Source of the DNA: Candidatus Thiosymbion ectosymbiont of Catanema sp. Cochon2018
GTDB taxonomy: Bacteria > Pseudomonadota > Gammaproteobacteria > Chromatiales > Chromatiaceae
Assembly (NCBI GenBank): GCA_011392765.1
Contig: WYCW01000001.1
Coordinates: 614,888-678,887 of the forward strand
Direction: 5' to 3'
DNA: 64,000 nt
A program made the position numbers and the translations under genes. Position 1 is the first letter of the stretch. Every line of letters begins with the position of its first letter. Below are positions 53,927 to 63,244 of this stretch, piece by piece. The notes below the pieces were generated by a model, which was not told the DNA's origin, made no database searches, and saw only the letters and a list, made by a program, of their open reading frames with translations.

Positions 53927-54240
53927 TTCCACCATTTGTCACCGGATTCCTCCGGCCAGGGTTCACCGGGATGACGCCCCTCCGCGATGTCCAATGCCTC
54001 ATTGTCGAGGGGCAAGAATTCTTCGGCGAGCTCTATTGCTTCGCGCCGGATTTCGGGATCGCCATACGCCTGCTTCGCCTCCCTGACCATGGCTGCCATG
54101 AACCGTTCCCGCTCGCGCCGGTGCAGGAACTCACGCAACGCCTCACGTACCAACTCGGACCGCGGCTTGCGTTCGAGCCTGGCCGCCTCTGCCAGGCGTT
54201 GTTCCAACCCTTCCGTCAATCGTAAACTCATCGAACCCAT
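53923..54240 (-). CDS. Ribbon-helix-helix antitoxin partner of the MazF-like toxin
   Basis: 105 residues. The N-terminal MSLRLTEGLEQRLAEAARLERKPRSELVREALREFL is a CopG/MetJ-type DNA-binding domain. The acidic C-terminal tail would block the toxin. The stop overlaps the toxin start. Expected to repress the module promoter upstream of 54240. Confidence 0.82.
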   Translation of the reverse strand: MGSMSLRLTEGLEQRLAEAARLERKPRSELVREALREFLHRRERERFMAAMVREAKQAYGDPEIRREAIELAEEFLPLDNEALDIAEGRHPGEPWPEESGDKWWK

Positions 54241-54271
54241 GACTTGGACCTCGCACTACGAATTGTAGTAC

Positions 54272-54394
54272 CTAATGTAGCACACTATGGAAGACAAAGG
54301 TTCCCACGCGGATGGCATCGACAAGTTGCCCCGGAACACCGAACGGGTTGATGAGCGCCGACACAAGCACGTTGGTGTCAATAACCGCCCGCAT
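54272..54394 (-). pseudogene. Truncated PIN-domain toxin
   Basis: 40 codons: MRAVIDTNVLVSALINPFG is the start of a PIN_3-family toxin with the first catalytic Asp, then FHSVLH and a stop. A full toxin has about 130 residues. It follows the Phd/YefM-like antitoxin gene at 54378-54677 with an overlap, so it is the remnant of that antitoxin's toxin. Confidence 0.7.
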
Positions 54395-54677
54395 TTCTTC
54401 GCTCCTTGCGAACCTGCGCGATCTCGGCGTCGATTTCGTCCATGGTCATCCTGTCCAGCCCCCGCTCCACAGCGTGCTCGTGCATCTTCTGAACCATGGC
54501 CGCAAAGCGCTCCGAACGGATAGCACGCAACGTCTGCTCGAGTTGCGCGGGTTCAGTGTGCACCAGCAAAGCGAACGGTTTGCCATTACGAGTAATTACC
54601 AACTCCTCGCCCGTTTCCAGCTTCTCCCACACCTCGGCCGATTCCGACCTCAGCTCACGAACAGTGACAAAATCCAT
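54378..54677 (-). CDS. Phd/YefM-family antitoxin, orphaned
   Basis: 99 residues. VTVRELRSESAEVWEKLETGEELVITRNGKPFALLV is the Phd/YefM DNA-binding fold. The C-terminal part (DRMTMDEIDAEIAQVRKERR) would bind a toxin. The downstream PIN toxin is truncated, so this antitoxin has lost its target in cis. It is the nearest gene to cas operon 2, transcribed away from it. Confidence 0.8.
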   Translation of the reverse strand: MDFVTVRELRSESAEVWEKLETGEELVITRNGKPFALLVHTEPAQLEQTLRAIRSERFAAMVQKMHEHAVERGLDRMTMDEIDAEIAQVRKERRNAGGY

Positions 54678-54814
54678 GACTCGCTCCGTACAGGATTGCC
54701 ATATTGATTTTAGAGCTCCGCCGGTCGATCTTTTAAACCGTCGTCAAACGTAAGCTCATTGTGCCCATGGAATTGATTTTGTAATAGGATTCGAGCTGCG
54801 AACGTTAGCACAAG

Positions 54815-56545
54815 ATGGACGACGTGCACCAAGACCACTCCCCGGAGCAGACCGAGCTCCCCCTGCCCTTCCCGGAACTCAGCCGGGATCTGCCGTTGCT
54901 GCCGGCGCGCATGGTCAATGAGTACCAGTATTGCCCGCGTCTGGCCTACCTGGAGTGGGTGCAAGGGGAATGGGAGGACTCCCGCGACACGGTGGAAGGG
55001 CGTCATATCCACCGGCGGGTGGACAAGCCCGGAGGCAAGCTGCCCGCGCCGGGAGAAGCGGAGGAACAGGAACGGATCCACGCCCGCTCCATCACCCTTT
55101 CCTCCAACCGGCTCGGGCTCATTGCCAAGATGGATCTCGTCGAGGGAGAAGGCGATCAGGTGACCCCGGTCGACTACAAGCGCGGCAAGCGCCCGCATAT
55201 ACCGCGTGGGGCCTACGAGCCGGAGCGTGTCCAGCTCTGCGTCCAGGGCATGATCCTGAGCGAGCGCGGCTATCGTTGCGAACAGGGGGTGCTTTATTAT
55301 GCCGCCAGCCGGGAGCGGGTATCCGTCCCGTTCGACGAGGAGCTGCGCCGCACCACGCACAACGCCATCGATGGTCTGCGTCTGATTGCCGCCGGCGGAC
55401 AGCTCCCGCCGCCGCTGGAGGACAGCCCCAAGTGTCCCCGCTGTTCCCTGGTGGGCATTTGTCTGCCGGATGAGATCAATTTCTTTCGCAAATCCGAGTC
55501 GCCGCCACGCCCACTCGCGGTCGATCGGGGTACCGCCTTGCCCCTCTATGTCCAGACCCACCACGCCAAGATCAGCAAGAGCGGGGAGCGTCTGGATATC
55601 TACGTCGGTGACACCAAGACCCAGAGCGTGCGGCTCATCGATGTCTCCCAGGTCGCCGTCTTCGGCAACGTCTACATCACTACGCCCGCCCTGCACGAGC
55701 TGATGAGACGCAACATCCCCGTAAGCTGGCACAGCTTCGGCGGCTGGTTCATGGGTCACACCATCGGCACCGGGCATAAGAACGTCGAGCTGCGCACTGC
55801 GCAGTACACGGCGAGCTTCGATCCGGCCCTGTGCCTGCGTCTCGCCAAGGGTCTGGTAGAGGCCAAGATCCGCAATTCCCGCACCCTGTTGCGCCGCAAC
55901 TGGAAGGGATCCGGTGCCCCGGATGCCCTACTCGAAGACCTCCGGGGCGATATCCGGCGTCTGCAGCGGGTCAAGGACCTCCAGGGCCTGCTCGGGATCG
56001 AAGGCTCCGCCGCCTCCCGCTATTTCGGGTCCTTCCGCTACCTGATCCGGGACCAGCACCGCAACGAGGCATTCGGATTCGACTTCAGGACCCGCAACCG
56101 CCGCCCTCCGACGGATCCGGTCAACGCCATGCTCTCCTATGCCTACACACTGCTGGTGCGCACCTGGGTCGTCACCCTGTCGGCGGTCGGCTTCGACCCC
56201 TACCGAGGTTTTTACCACCAGCCCAGATACGGGCGACCCGCGCTGGCCCTTGATCTGATGGAGCCCTTTCGGCCGCTGATCGCCGATTCGGTCGTGCTCC
56301 AGGCCATCAACAATGGTGAGGTTCGGCCCACCGACTTCGTACAGGCCGCCGGCAGCGTGAACCTCACCTCGGACGGCCGCAAGCGGTTCATCGGCACCTT
56401 CGAGCGACGCATGAGTCAGGAAGTGACCCATCCGCTGTTCCAGTATCGGGTCAGCTATCGGCGGCTGCTGGAACTTCAGGCCCGTTTGCTCGGACGTTTT
56501 CTGCTAGGCGAGCTCGATGCCTACCCCAACTTCACGCCGAGGTAG
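54815..56545 (+). CDS. cas4-cas1: Cas4-Cas1 fusion, type I-G adaptation
   Basis: 576 residues. The Cas4 part (1-220) has YCPRLAYLEW, the nuclease motif VDYKRGKRPH (about 110-120) and the Fe-S cysteines CPRCSLVGIC near 208-217. The Cas1 part (about 240-576) has LYVQTHHAKISKSGERL, the catalytic Glu region around VEAKIRNSRTLLRRN, and the LEPFRPLIAD-type LMEPFRPLIADSVVL. The fusion is typical of I-G loci. It selects PAM-bearing DNA and, with Cas2, inserts spacers. The ATG is the first gene of operon 2; cas2 follows 3 bp after. Confidence 0.95.
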   Translation: MDDVHQDHSPEQTELPLPFPELSRDLPLLPARMVNEYQYCPRLAYLEWVQGEWEDSRDTVEGRHIHRRVDKPGGKLPAPGEAEEQERIHARSITLSSNRLGLIAKMDLVEGEGDQVTPVDYKRGKRPHIPRGAYEPERVQLCVQGMILSERGYRCEQGVLYYAASRERVSVPFDEELRRTTHNAIDGLRLIAAGGQLPPPLEDSPKCPRCSLVGICLPDEINFFRKSESPPRPLAVDRGTALPLYVQTHHAKISKSGERLDIYVGDTKTQSVRLIDVSQVAVFGNVYITTPALHELMRRNIPVSWHSFGGWFMGHTIGTGHKNVELRTAQYTASFDPALCLRLAKGLVEAKIRNSRTLLRRNWKGSGAPDALLEDLRGDIRRLQRVKDLQGLLGIEGSAASRYFGSFRYLIRDQHRNEAFGFDFRTRNRRPPTDPVNAMLSYAYTLLVRTWVVTLSAVGFDPYRGFYHQPRYGRPALALDLMEPFRPLIADSVVLQAINNGEVRPTDFVQAAGSVNLTSDGRKRFIGTFERRMSQEVTHPLFQYRVSYRRLLELQARLLGRFLLGELDAYPNFTPR

Positions 56546-56548
56546 AAC

Positions 56549-56842
56549 ATGGACCAAAGGCTCTATATCGTCACCTACGACATCTCGGATCCAGGCCGTT
56601 GGCGCCGGATCTTCAAGCTCATGAAGGGCTACGGCGAATGGCTCCAGCTCTCGGTCTTCCAATGCCGGCTGACCCCCGTGCAACACGCTGAATTGATTGC
56701 CCTGCTCGACGCCATGATCCACCATTCCGAAGACCACGTGATCCTGCTCGACCTCGGGATAGCGGACAAGGTCGTGCCCCGAGTCGTCAGCCTCGGAAAG
56801 ACGGATTTTGCCCCGATCGGGCACGAGCCGGTTATCGTTTGA
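56549..56842 (+). CDS. cas2: Cas2
   Basis: 97 residues with the beta-alpha-beta ferredoxin fold of Cas2: MDQRLYIVTYDISDPGRWRR (catalytic-position Asp in YDI), FKLMKGYGEWLQLSVFQC, and the C-terminal strand. It forms the central dimer of the Cas1-Cas2 integrase. Its TGA overlaps the ATG of cas3 by one base. Confidence 0.95.
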   Translation: MDQRLYIVTYDISDPGRWRRIFKLMKGYGEWLQLSVFQCRLTPVQHAELIALLDAMIHHSEDHVILLDLGIADKVVPRVVSLGKTDFAPIGHEPVIV

Positions 56843-59565
56843 TGAACGAGTATCTCGACTTTCGTCCCGCGTTCGCAGCCTTGACCCGGCGAACGCCGTT
56901 TCCCTGGCAGGAACGTGCCTTTGCAACCCTGGTGTCGGGTGACACTCCAACCTGCGTTGCTTTACCGACAGGTACCGGCAAGACATCATTCATTCCCATC
57001 TGGCTCATCGCCTTGGCGTGTCAGGCGGCAAGCGGCAGAGTAAGCCTCCCCCGGCGCTTGGTCTGGGTTGTCGACCGCCGGGTCGTGGTCGATCAAGCCA
57101 CGGATGAGGCAGAGAGACTGATCGACCGACTGACGAGCCCGGTTGCAGCAGCGCCAAAACAACGCCGAATCCTATCCGAAATAGCCGAACGCATCGCCGC
57201 GATCTCGCTGCTCGGCGGCATGGGCCAACCGCCTGTTGCCATCAGTACCCTGCGCGGACAGAAAGCGGACAACGGCGACTGGAAGCTCGACCCCTCTCGT
57301 CCTGCCATTGTCATCGGCACGGTGGACATGATCGGCAGCCGTCTGCTCTTCTCCGGCTATGGCGACGGCAAATACAAGCGTCCGCTCCACGCCGGCCTGC
57401 TGGGGCAGGATGCCTGGATGGTACTGGACGAGGCCCATCTGACCCCGGCCTTCGCCGCGCTATTGCAGGCGATTCATACCGAGCAGTGCCGTAACCGTAA
57501 TCCCCGATCAACCACCTGGCGCTTCTCGCTGCTCTCCGCCACCCAAAGGGATAATAGCGGCGAGTCTTTCGGCCTGACTCAGAAAGACGAAGACTCTCCC
57601 GTCATCGGCCAACGCCTCAAGGCGGCCAAGTCGTTGTTCATTCATGAACTGAACGAGAAGGAGGACGAACTGGAGCACATCGCCCAACGTGCACTCGATC
57701 ATAAGGAACAACGGAAACGGGTGATTGTCTTTGTCAAGTCGCCGGAGGATGCTAACAAACTAGCGGCACGGATTGGCAAGGAGCACGACGACCCCGAAGC
57801 CGTCTTGACGCTCACGGGAACCCAGCGCGGTTTCGAGCGTGACAAGCTGGCCCTGAACCCGGTGTTTGCCGGGTTTCGCTCCAACTCCCAGCGGAAACCG
57901 CCCAGCACGACTCACTACCTCGTAGCCACCGCCGCCGGTGAGGTGGGCGCCGACCTGGATGCCGACCACCTGGTCTGCGACCTGGCCCCCCTCGACAGCC
58001 TGATCCAACGCTTCGGGCGGGTAAACCGGCTGGGACTCGGGACAGCCCGCGTCGATCTCGTGGTCTCTGGTAAACAGGAGAGGAACGAACAGAAAAAGGC
58101 CCTCCGCACCGCCACCCTGGATTACCTGCGTTCGTTGCCAAAGGATGGCGAGGGTGGTCACAGCGTCAGCCCGGCGGACCTCACCGACCCTCCGCGGGCT
58201 ACCTTCTCGGCCACGCCCGAGGTCATACCCCTGGGCCGGCATTGGCTGGACATCTGGTCCCTTACTTCCATCGGCAAGGTGGCCTGGCCGGATCGCCCGG
58301 AGGTCGCCCCCTGGCTGCACGGCGTGGTGGACAACTTGCCGGAAACCTGGCTGGTCTGGCGGGACGAGGTGGAGTGGCTAGGCGACAAGGATCAAGTATC
58401 CGACGAGGATTGCAAGGAGGCATTCGATGCCTTTCCCATCCTGCCCGAAGAACGACTGCGTGAGCCTACCAACCGGATTCGCCAAAAGCTGAAAGAACTG
58501 GCACGGCAGCGTACCAACGCACAGCAACCCATCCTCTTGTCAGGGACGGATGGGGCCATCTCCTGGCGAGGCACCCTACAAGACCTCGTGACCAAAGAAG
58601 GCACAGGCGAACTCAATCTCGCTTTCTCTACCGTCCTCCTACCTACTGCCGTTGGTGGACTAAGCGATCAAGGGATGTTTGATCCGAGTTGCACTACCGC
58701 TACCGACATAGCGGAAGAAAATCAGCACCGCCACCGCTTCTTCATCGTAGGCGACGAGGCCGAGGCCCACTGGCAGGCGTTTCGAGGCACACATCCTTCC
58801 AATGAACCTGCCCACATCGCACCCACACGTAAGGAGTTGATTGACGAGATTGCTGAGACCAAGGGGCTGAAACCTGTAGCCCTGGTGCGTCTGGGTCGTA
58901 CCGACGAGGACGCCATCGACGAGGAGGATACTGAGCGTCATCTCCTCTACCTCGCCGAGGCCACCAGTCTTGCCGACTCCCATGCCAAGTCCTTCATCGC
59001 CGCCCGACCTGAACCACTGGCGGACCATCTCCAACGGGTCGGGTGGACGGCCCGGAAATTGGTCGAGCGCATAGCCGAAGCGGATTCACCCTTGAACGCG
59101 CTAGGTGACGCCCTGGGCATCGCCGGGAACCGCCACGATACCGGCAAAGATCGCTCCTGCTGGCAGCGGGCTATCGGTAACCAGGATCCGGATAACCCGC
59201 TCGCCAAATCCGGGCGCGACCGTTTCATCCAGTGCCTGAACGGCGGCTACCGCCATGAGTTCGGCGCCTTGATCGATGCGACTAAGGCATTGTCTCGGGA
59301 ACAAAAGCACCGCGACCTGATCCTCCACCTCATCGCCGCCCACCACGGCAATGCCCGACCGTATTTCAGAGAGCGGGCCTACGACCGCGAATCGCCCCTG
59401 GATACCTGCCGCAATGCCGCCGCTCGAACGCTGCAACGCTTCGGTCACCTCCAGGACCGCCATGGCTGGTGGGGCATCGCCTACCTCGAAGCCATCCTCA
59501 AGGCCGCCGATACTCTCGTTTCCGCTGGGCTGATCCAGGAAGACACCGCTAATGACCCCGATTGA
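56842..59565 (+). CDS. cas3: Type I-G Cas3 helicase-nuclease (operon 2)
   Basis: 907 residues from ATG 56842 (overlapping the cas2 stop). N-terminal helicase: Walker A PTGTGKT (about 42-48), DEAH box MVLDEAHL (about 194), QRFGRVNRLG motif VI (about 388). C-terminal HD: NRHDTGKDRSCW (about 763) and LIAAHHGNARPYF (about 832). The sequence is clearly diverged from the Cas3 of operon 1, which has DEVQ in place of DEAH. Its stop overlaps the start of csb3. Confidence 0.93.
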   Translation: MNEYLDFRPAFAALTRRTPFPWQERAFATLVSGDTPTCVALPTGTGKTSFIPIWLIALACQAASGRVSLPRRLVWVVDRRVVVDQATDEAERLIDRLTSPVAAAPKQRRILSEIAERIAAISLLGGMGQPPVAISTLRGQKADNGDWKLDPSRPAIVIGTVDMIGSRLLFSGYGDGKYKRPLHAGLLGQDAWMVLDEAHLTPAFAALLQAIHTEQCRNRNPRSTTWRFSLLSATQRDNSGESFGLTQKDEDSPVIGQRLKAAKSLFIHELNEKEDELEHIAQRALDHKEQRKRVIVFVKSPEDANKLAARIGKEHDDPEAVLTLTGTQRGFERDKLALNPVFAGFRSNSQRKPPSTTHYLVATAAGEVGADLDADHLVCDLAPLDSLIQRFGRVNRLGLGTARVDLVVSGKQERNEQKKALRTATLDYLRSLPKDGEGGHSVSPADLTDPPRATFSATPEVIPLGRHWLDIWSLTSIGKVAWPDRPEVAPWLHGVVDNLPETWLVWRDEVEWLGDKDQVSDEDCKEAFDAFPILPEERLREPTNRIRQKLKELARQRTNAQQPILLSGTDGAISWRGTLQDLVTKEGTGELNLAFSTVLLPTAVGGLSDQGMFDPSCTTATDIAEENQHRHRFFIVGDEAEAHWQAFRGTHPSNEPAHIAPTRKELIDEIAETKGLKPVALVRLGRTDEDAIDEEDTERHLLYLAEATSLADSHAKSFIAARPEPLADHLQRVGWTARKLVERIAEADSPLNALGDALGIAGNRHDTGKDRSCWQRAIGNQDPDNPLAKSGRDRFIQCLNGGYRHEFGALIDATKALSREQKHRDLILHLIAAHHGNARPYFRERAYDRESPLDTCRNAAARTLQRFGHLQDRHGWWGIAYLEAILKAADTLVSAGLIQEDTANDPD

Positions 59566-60319
59566 ACTCCACCTCGACCCGGAAAATCCCGCTCAGTTCT
59601 TCGCTTGTTGCGGGCTATTCGAGCTGGCGGCCCTGTTCGGCCAAGAGATCACCGAAGGCGTGGAGGCGGTCTTCGAGTACGACCGCCACCGACCCCGCCG
59701 CGCCTTGTTTCGTCTGCACCACTCCCCCAAGGAGCTAAACGATCTCATTCGACTCCTCAAGACATCCAAGCCCAATGCCACGGAGAAATCCGGAGAAGCC
59801 CCGGTGACCCTGAAATTTACCGACGCCATCGACCTCACCCTCGATTGGTGGCTGGAGCCGGATCGCTCCCGCAAATCCCGCCTCAAGCTCTGGGCCGGTC
59901 AGCAAACCAGCCTGAGCCTGGTCACTACGATGCTGGCCGCCCTGCCCGATGAGGCCGCTGCCGACCTCTTCGATGCCAACAAAATACCCATGTCCGGTCG
60001 GTTCGGGCTCGATCCACGGTCGGCCTGGAACGCCCTCGATTTCGGCTCATCCATCAACGAACAGGGGCGAGATGCCTATACCTATCCCGCTACTGAAATT
60101 CTGGCCGCCTGCGGCCTGCAAGGCTTCCGTCCGCGCAGCGGAGAGAACCGGAATACCTATGGCTACCGGCTCTGGACCACTCCTTTACCTCTCGTCGTCG
60201 CCAGGGCGGCCGTTCAAGGGGCCTTATCGGTTCCCGGCCAGGACTTCGCTTTCCCGATCGAAAAACGGAGCGGGGCCTACTCGTACTTCGCCTTCGCGCA
60301 CCCCACCAAGGAGACATGA
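59552..60319 (+). CDS. csb3: Type I-G Csb3 (large-subunit position)
   Basis: 255 residues. The start MTPIELHLDPENPAQFFACCGLFELA carries the NPxQFFACCGLxELA signature of Csb3. LWAGQQTSLSLVTTMLAAL and LDPRSAWNALDFGSSINEQ follow. This locus has no csx17, so Csb3 occupies the place of the Cas8-like subunit; its exact role is less well known. It overlaps cas3 by 14 bp and csb1 by 4 bp, a tightly packed operon. Confidence 0.85.
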   Translation: MTPIELHLDPENPAQFFACCGLFELAALFGQEITEGVEAVFEYDRHRPRRALFRLHHSPKELNDLIRLLKTSKPNATEKSGEAPVTLKFTDAIDLTLDWWLEPDRSRKSRLKLWAGQQTSLSLVTTMLAALPDEAAADLFDANKIPMSGRFGLDPRSAWNALDFGSSINEQGRDAYTYPATEILAACGLQGFRPRSGENRNTYGYRLWTTPLPLVVARAAVQGALSVPGQDFAFPIEKRSGAYSYFAFAHPTKET

Positions 60320-61479
60320 CCATGTCCGACACAATGAACCTCGACCGCTTTGATTTCTGGCTTACGGAGAGTGGCCCCGCCGCGTTGGTAATCATTGAGC
60401 CGCTACAACCTGTCGCGGAAGGGGAGACCGTGATCTTTCCGCCCACCTATGCTCCGGAGAAACCCGGCGAGAAATCCGAGTACGTCATCGACGAGTTCAA
60501 AGACGGGCGCAAAGTTTGTCAGATCGACAGTGTCGGTTCCCAGGCCAACCGACTCGAGCCCATCTTCAAGGAAAGCCGCTACGCCAGGCTGGTGCCCCAG
60601 GTCACGGTAGAAGTTGCGGACGGTCACAAGGTCAACCTGCTCGATGCCGGACATCGCGCCGCCGACGCCATCATCCGCTTTTCCGATTTGGAACAACGGA
60701 TGGCAGAAGGCTTCACGGCTTGGCTCAAGGGCGATGCCTCCAAGCTGGCCCAAGTGGCGCCGACCTCACTGGTATTCGGGGCCTGGGATTCGCGCGGCAC
60801 CCAAGCAAAGACACCACGTATCCTCTCGGCAATTATCCGCGCTTATGACGTCGAGAAACTCACGCGCTCCGCCCAGTACATCCCACCATTGGAGTACACC
60901 GATGAAGTTCTGGGTGAGGCGAAAACGCTGACCGATGACCAGCGTTCCGAGTTCGGATTGAGTCACGTACCTGCACCGAAGGCTTTGGGAGGGGTGCTTG
61001 CACGGGGCGAGATTCGCCGGGAGATCACACTCAATCTGGTGGCCTTGCGAGCCATCGGCGCGACCGACGAGTCGGGGACGCTGGATGAGGCAAAGTCCCT
61101 GACCGTGCGCCGTTATATCCTCGGCCTCGCCTTGGCGGCACTTACCAAACCTTTGATCCACAATCTACGCCAGGGCTGCCTGCTGGTAGGCGTCGAAGAC
61201 CGACCCACTGCCTGGAAGCTGGTCGAGGCCAGCGGCAAACGCACCGACTACCGACTAGAGAATCAAGCCGCCCTCGCCTTTGCCGAATCGGCTGCCGATA
61301 GCTTTCGCCAAACCTTTGAGATCGAATCGACCGCGGAGGGTGGGTTTTCCCCGATCCAAGGATTCTTCGATCCAAAAAAGGTCAAGGATGCGACAGATGA
61401 AAAAACCGCCAAAAAGGCAGCGGCTAAATCCAGAAGAAGTAAGGATAAAGCAACGGACACGGCCGGCAAGGAATCGTAA
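60316..61479 (+). CDS. csb1: Type I-G Cas7 (Csb1), operon 2
   Basis: 387 residues. Family segments: AALVIIEPLQPVAEGETVIFPPTYA, DSVGSQANRLEPIFKE (compare [10 protein letters not shown] in operon 1), LVFGAWDSRGTQAKTPRILSAIIRAYDV and GEIRREITLNLVALR. It forms the Cascade backbone. The Lys/Ala-rich C-terminal tail (about 20 residues) is absent from the operon 1 copy. The start overlaps the csb3 stop (ATGA). Confidence 0.93.
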   Translation: MTMSDTMNLDRFDFWLTESGPAALVIIEPLQPVAEGETVIFPPTYAPEKPGEKSEYVIDEFKDGRKVCQIDSVGSQANRLEPIFKESRYARLVPQVTVEVADGHKVNLLDAGHRAADAIIRFSDLEQRMAEGFTAWLKGDASKLAQVAPTSLVFGAWDSRGTQAKTPRILSAIIRAYDVEKLTRSAQYIPPLEYTDEVLGEAKTLTDDQRSEFGLSHVPAPKALGGVLARGEIRREITLNLVALRAIGATDESGTLDEAKSLTVRRYILGLALAALTKPLIHNLRQGCLLVGVEDRPTAWKLVEASGKRTDYRLENQAALAFAESAADSFRQTFEIESTAEGGFSPIQGFFDPKKVKDATDEKTAKKAAAKSRRSKDKATDTAGKES

Positions 61480-61481
61480 CC

Positions 61482-63002
61482 GTGAATTCCCGATTACATA
61501 TCTGCGTGCGCCTGCTTGCCGGGCGTTACCACGGAGAGGAGTGGCCCCCATCACCCGCCCGATTGTTCCAGGCCCTGGTAGCCGGGACCAACCTGGGGTG
61601 CCGGATGCTGGACTGGCCGCAGGGACGCACCGCCTTGGCCTGGCTGGAGGGATTGGAGCCGCCCGCCATCATCGCGCCGGATGTTACGGACGGTTTTGCC
61701 TATACCTCCTATGTCCCCAATAACGACAGTGACAACAATTCCGATTCGCCCAAGAAAATACCAGGCGTCTATAAGCAGCTCTCCCAAGGAATACCCCTGG
61801 CTTCAGCGATACGGACAAGGGGCCTGACCAAGGAGAAGCGAATCCGACCAAGGCTGCTGTATAACCAGTCGTCAACGGACGATGACGAGCTGCTTGCCAT
61901 TCATTACCTCTGGTCACTGCCCGCCTCCTTATCAGTGGAAAACCGAGCGCAGGCCGAGCAAGTCTGCCGCCTGGCGCGTAATCTCGTCGCACTGGGTTGG
62001 GGAATAGACATGGCTATCGGTGAGGGAAGTATCTTGCCGGAGACGGCGCCCCTGCCCGCCGGACAGCAACACCTCCCTTCCCGGTCCGGCGGTTCCATAG
62101 TCCTCAAGGCGCCGGACCGAGGATTTCTCGATGATCTTGAACGCACCCATGATGCCTTTCGCCACCGAACCCGGGGGGACGCGATGGATACCGACACCCG
62201 TCCCCGTGCCTATCGTCTTGTGCCTTACCGGCTTGTAGGGCAAGCCTTGGGGCGGCTTGCCGTCCCTTTCGATCTGCTGGATGCTGCGGGTGAGAAGCAC
62301 CGCTCGTTCCGTTGGGAAGATGGGATGCTGGTCGCCGCCTGGCTGCGCCATGCCGCCAAGAAGAGATTTCTGGCCGAAGGTTGGGAAAAAGACCGTGTCG
62401 ATGCCTACGTCTGCGCACACCCCGCGAAGGGCGAAGAAAACCGGCGCCTTTCCTACGTGCCTCTCCCCACTATCGGCCACCGGTACTCCGACGGCCATCA
62501 TCGCCGTGCGCTGGTGATCCTGCCCTTCAACGACGACAACGTTGAAGAAAGTCTCGCCATCCTGTACCGCATGGCCGGTGATCCCCTTCGGGCCTTGGAT
62601 CAAGACCGACCGGTCGCATGGTTGGCTGAAGGCAAGCGAAATTCCGTGGTACGGAGGTACTTGCGAAAGTCGACAGAATGGCTGAGTGTCACCCCGGTAG
62701 TGCTGCACGGAAGAGACCGGTCCGGAGGAAAATTTCGTTCCCGCAAGGCGGACAAGCTCATTCTGCAGGCGTTTGCCGAATCGGGTTACCCGGTGGAACG
62801 GATTGAAGAATATAGCTACCAACCCGCACCATTCTGGCGAGGTCCGGGAGGCGCTCGTCGCGCGAGGGTTCCCCGACACCTCGCTCATTGGCCTCGCTAT
62901 CACGTTCGCGTGGTATTTCGAGCACCTGTTCAAGGGCCTGTCCTGGTAGGTATCGGGCGGCATTTCGGTTTAGGGGTATTCGCGGCAAACGCCGGCGTAT
63001 GA
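61482..63002 (+). CDS. csb2: Type I-G Cas5-Cas6 fusion (Csb2), operon 2
   Basis: 506 residues from GTG 61482. The start LHICVRLLAGRYHGEEWPPSPARLFQALVAG is the Csb2/GSU0054 signature. Later LPFNDDNVEESLAILYRMAGDP and the end GRHFGLGVFAANAGV match the Cas6-like domain. It processes the array transcript and caps the crRNA 5' handle. It is the last gene before the CRISPR leader. Confidence 0.93.
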   Translation: MNSRLHICVRLLAGRYHGEEWPPSPARLFQALVAGTNLGCRMLDWPQGRTALAWLEGLEPPAIIAPDVTDGFAYTSYVPNNDSDNNSDSPKKIPGVYKQLSQGIPLASAIRTRGLTKEKRIRPRLLYNQSSTDDDELLAIHYLWSLPASLSVENRAQAEQVCRLARNLVALGWGIDMAIGEGSILPETAPLPAGQQHLPSRSGGSIVLKAPDRGFLDDLERTHDAFRHRTRGDAMDTDTRPRAYRLVPYRLVGQALGRLAVPFDLLDAAGEKHRSFRWEDGMLVAAWLRHAAKKRFLAEGWEKDRVDAYVCAHPAKGEENRRLSYVPLPTIGHRYSDGHHRRALVILPFNDDNVEESLAILYRMAGDPLRALDQDRPVAWLAEGKRNSVVRRYLRKSTEWLSVTPVVLHGRDRSGGKFRSRKADKLILQAFAESGYPVERIEEYSYQPAPFWRGPGGARRARVPRHLAHWPRYHVRVVFRAPVQGPVLVGIGRHFGLGVFAANAGV

Positions 63003-63244
63003 GCAACGATGGTGAGCATAGGAAAAACCGATTCGTCAATCGAGCTGCCGGGCCTCTGCGAGCACTCCGGTGGCACCCGCAACCCCGGCCAGCGCTCGCG
63101 GAAAATCGCTCTTTAAAAAATCAGGTAATTGCGCTACAATTCGGAGACCCGTTAGGTGGTCCTGGAGCTTGCTCATGCCGCTTCGCCGCGAGTCTTCGAA
63201 AACGGCCCGGCAAGGCGCGGCGGAAAAGGACTACCGCGCGGGCT
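63003..63244 (+). promoter_or_regulatory. CRISPR leader
   Basis: 242 bases between csb2 and the first repeat. It contains a promoter-like TTTAAA (63112-63117), 17 bases, TACAAT (63135-63140) pointing into the array, within the AT-richest part of the interval. New spacers should be added at the 63245 end if this is the leader; conserved first repeats agree, but no degenerate end is visible to prove direction. Confidence 0.6.
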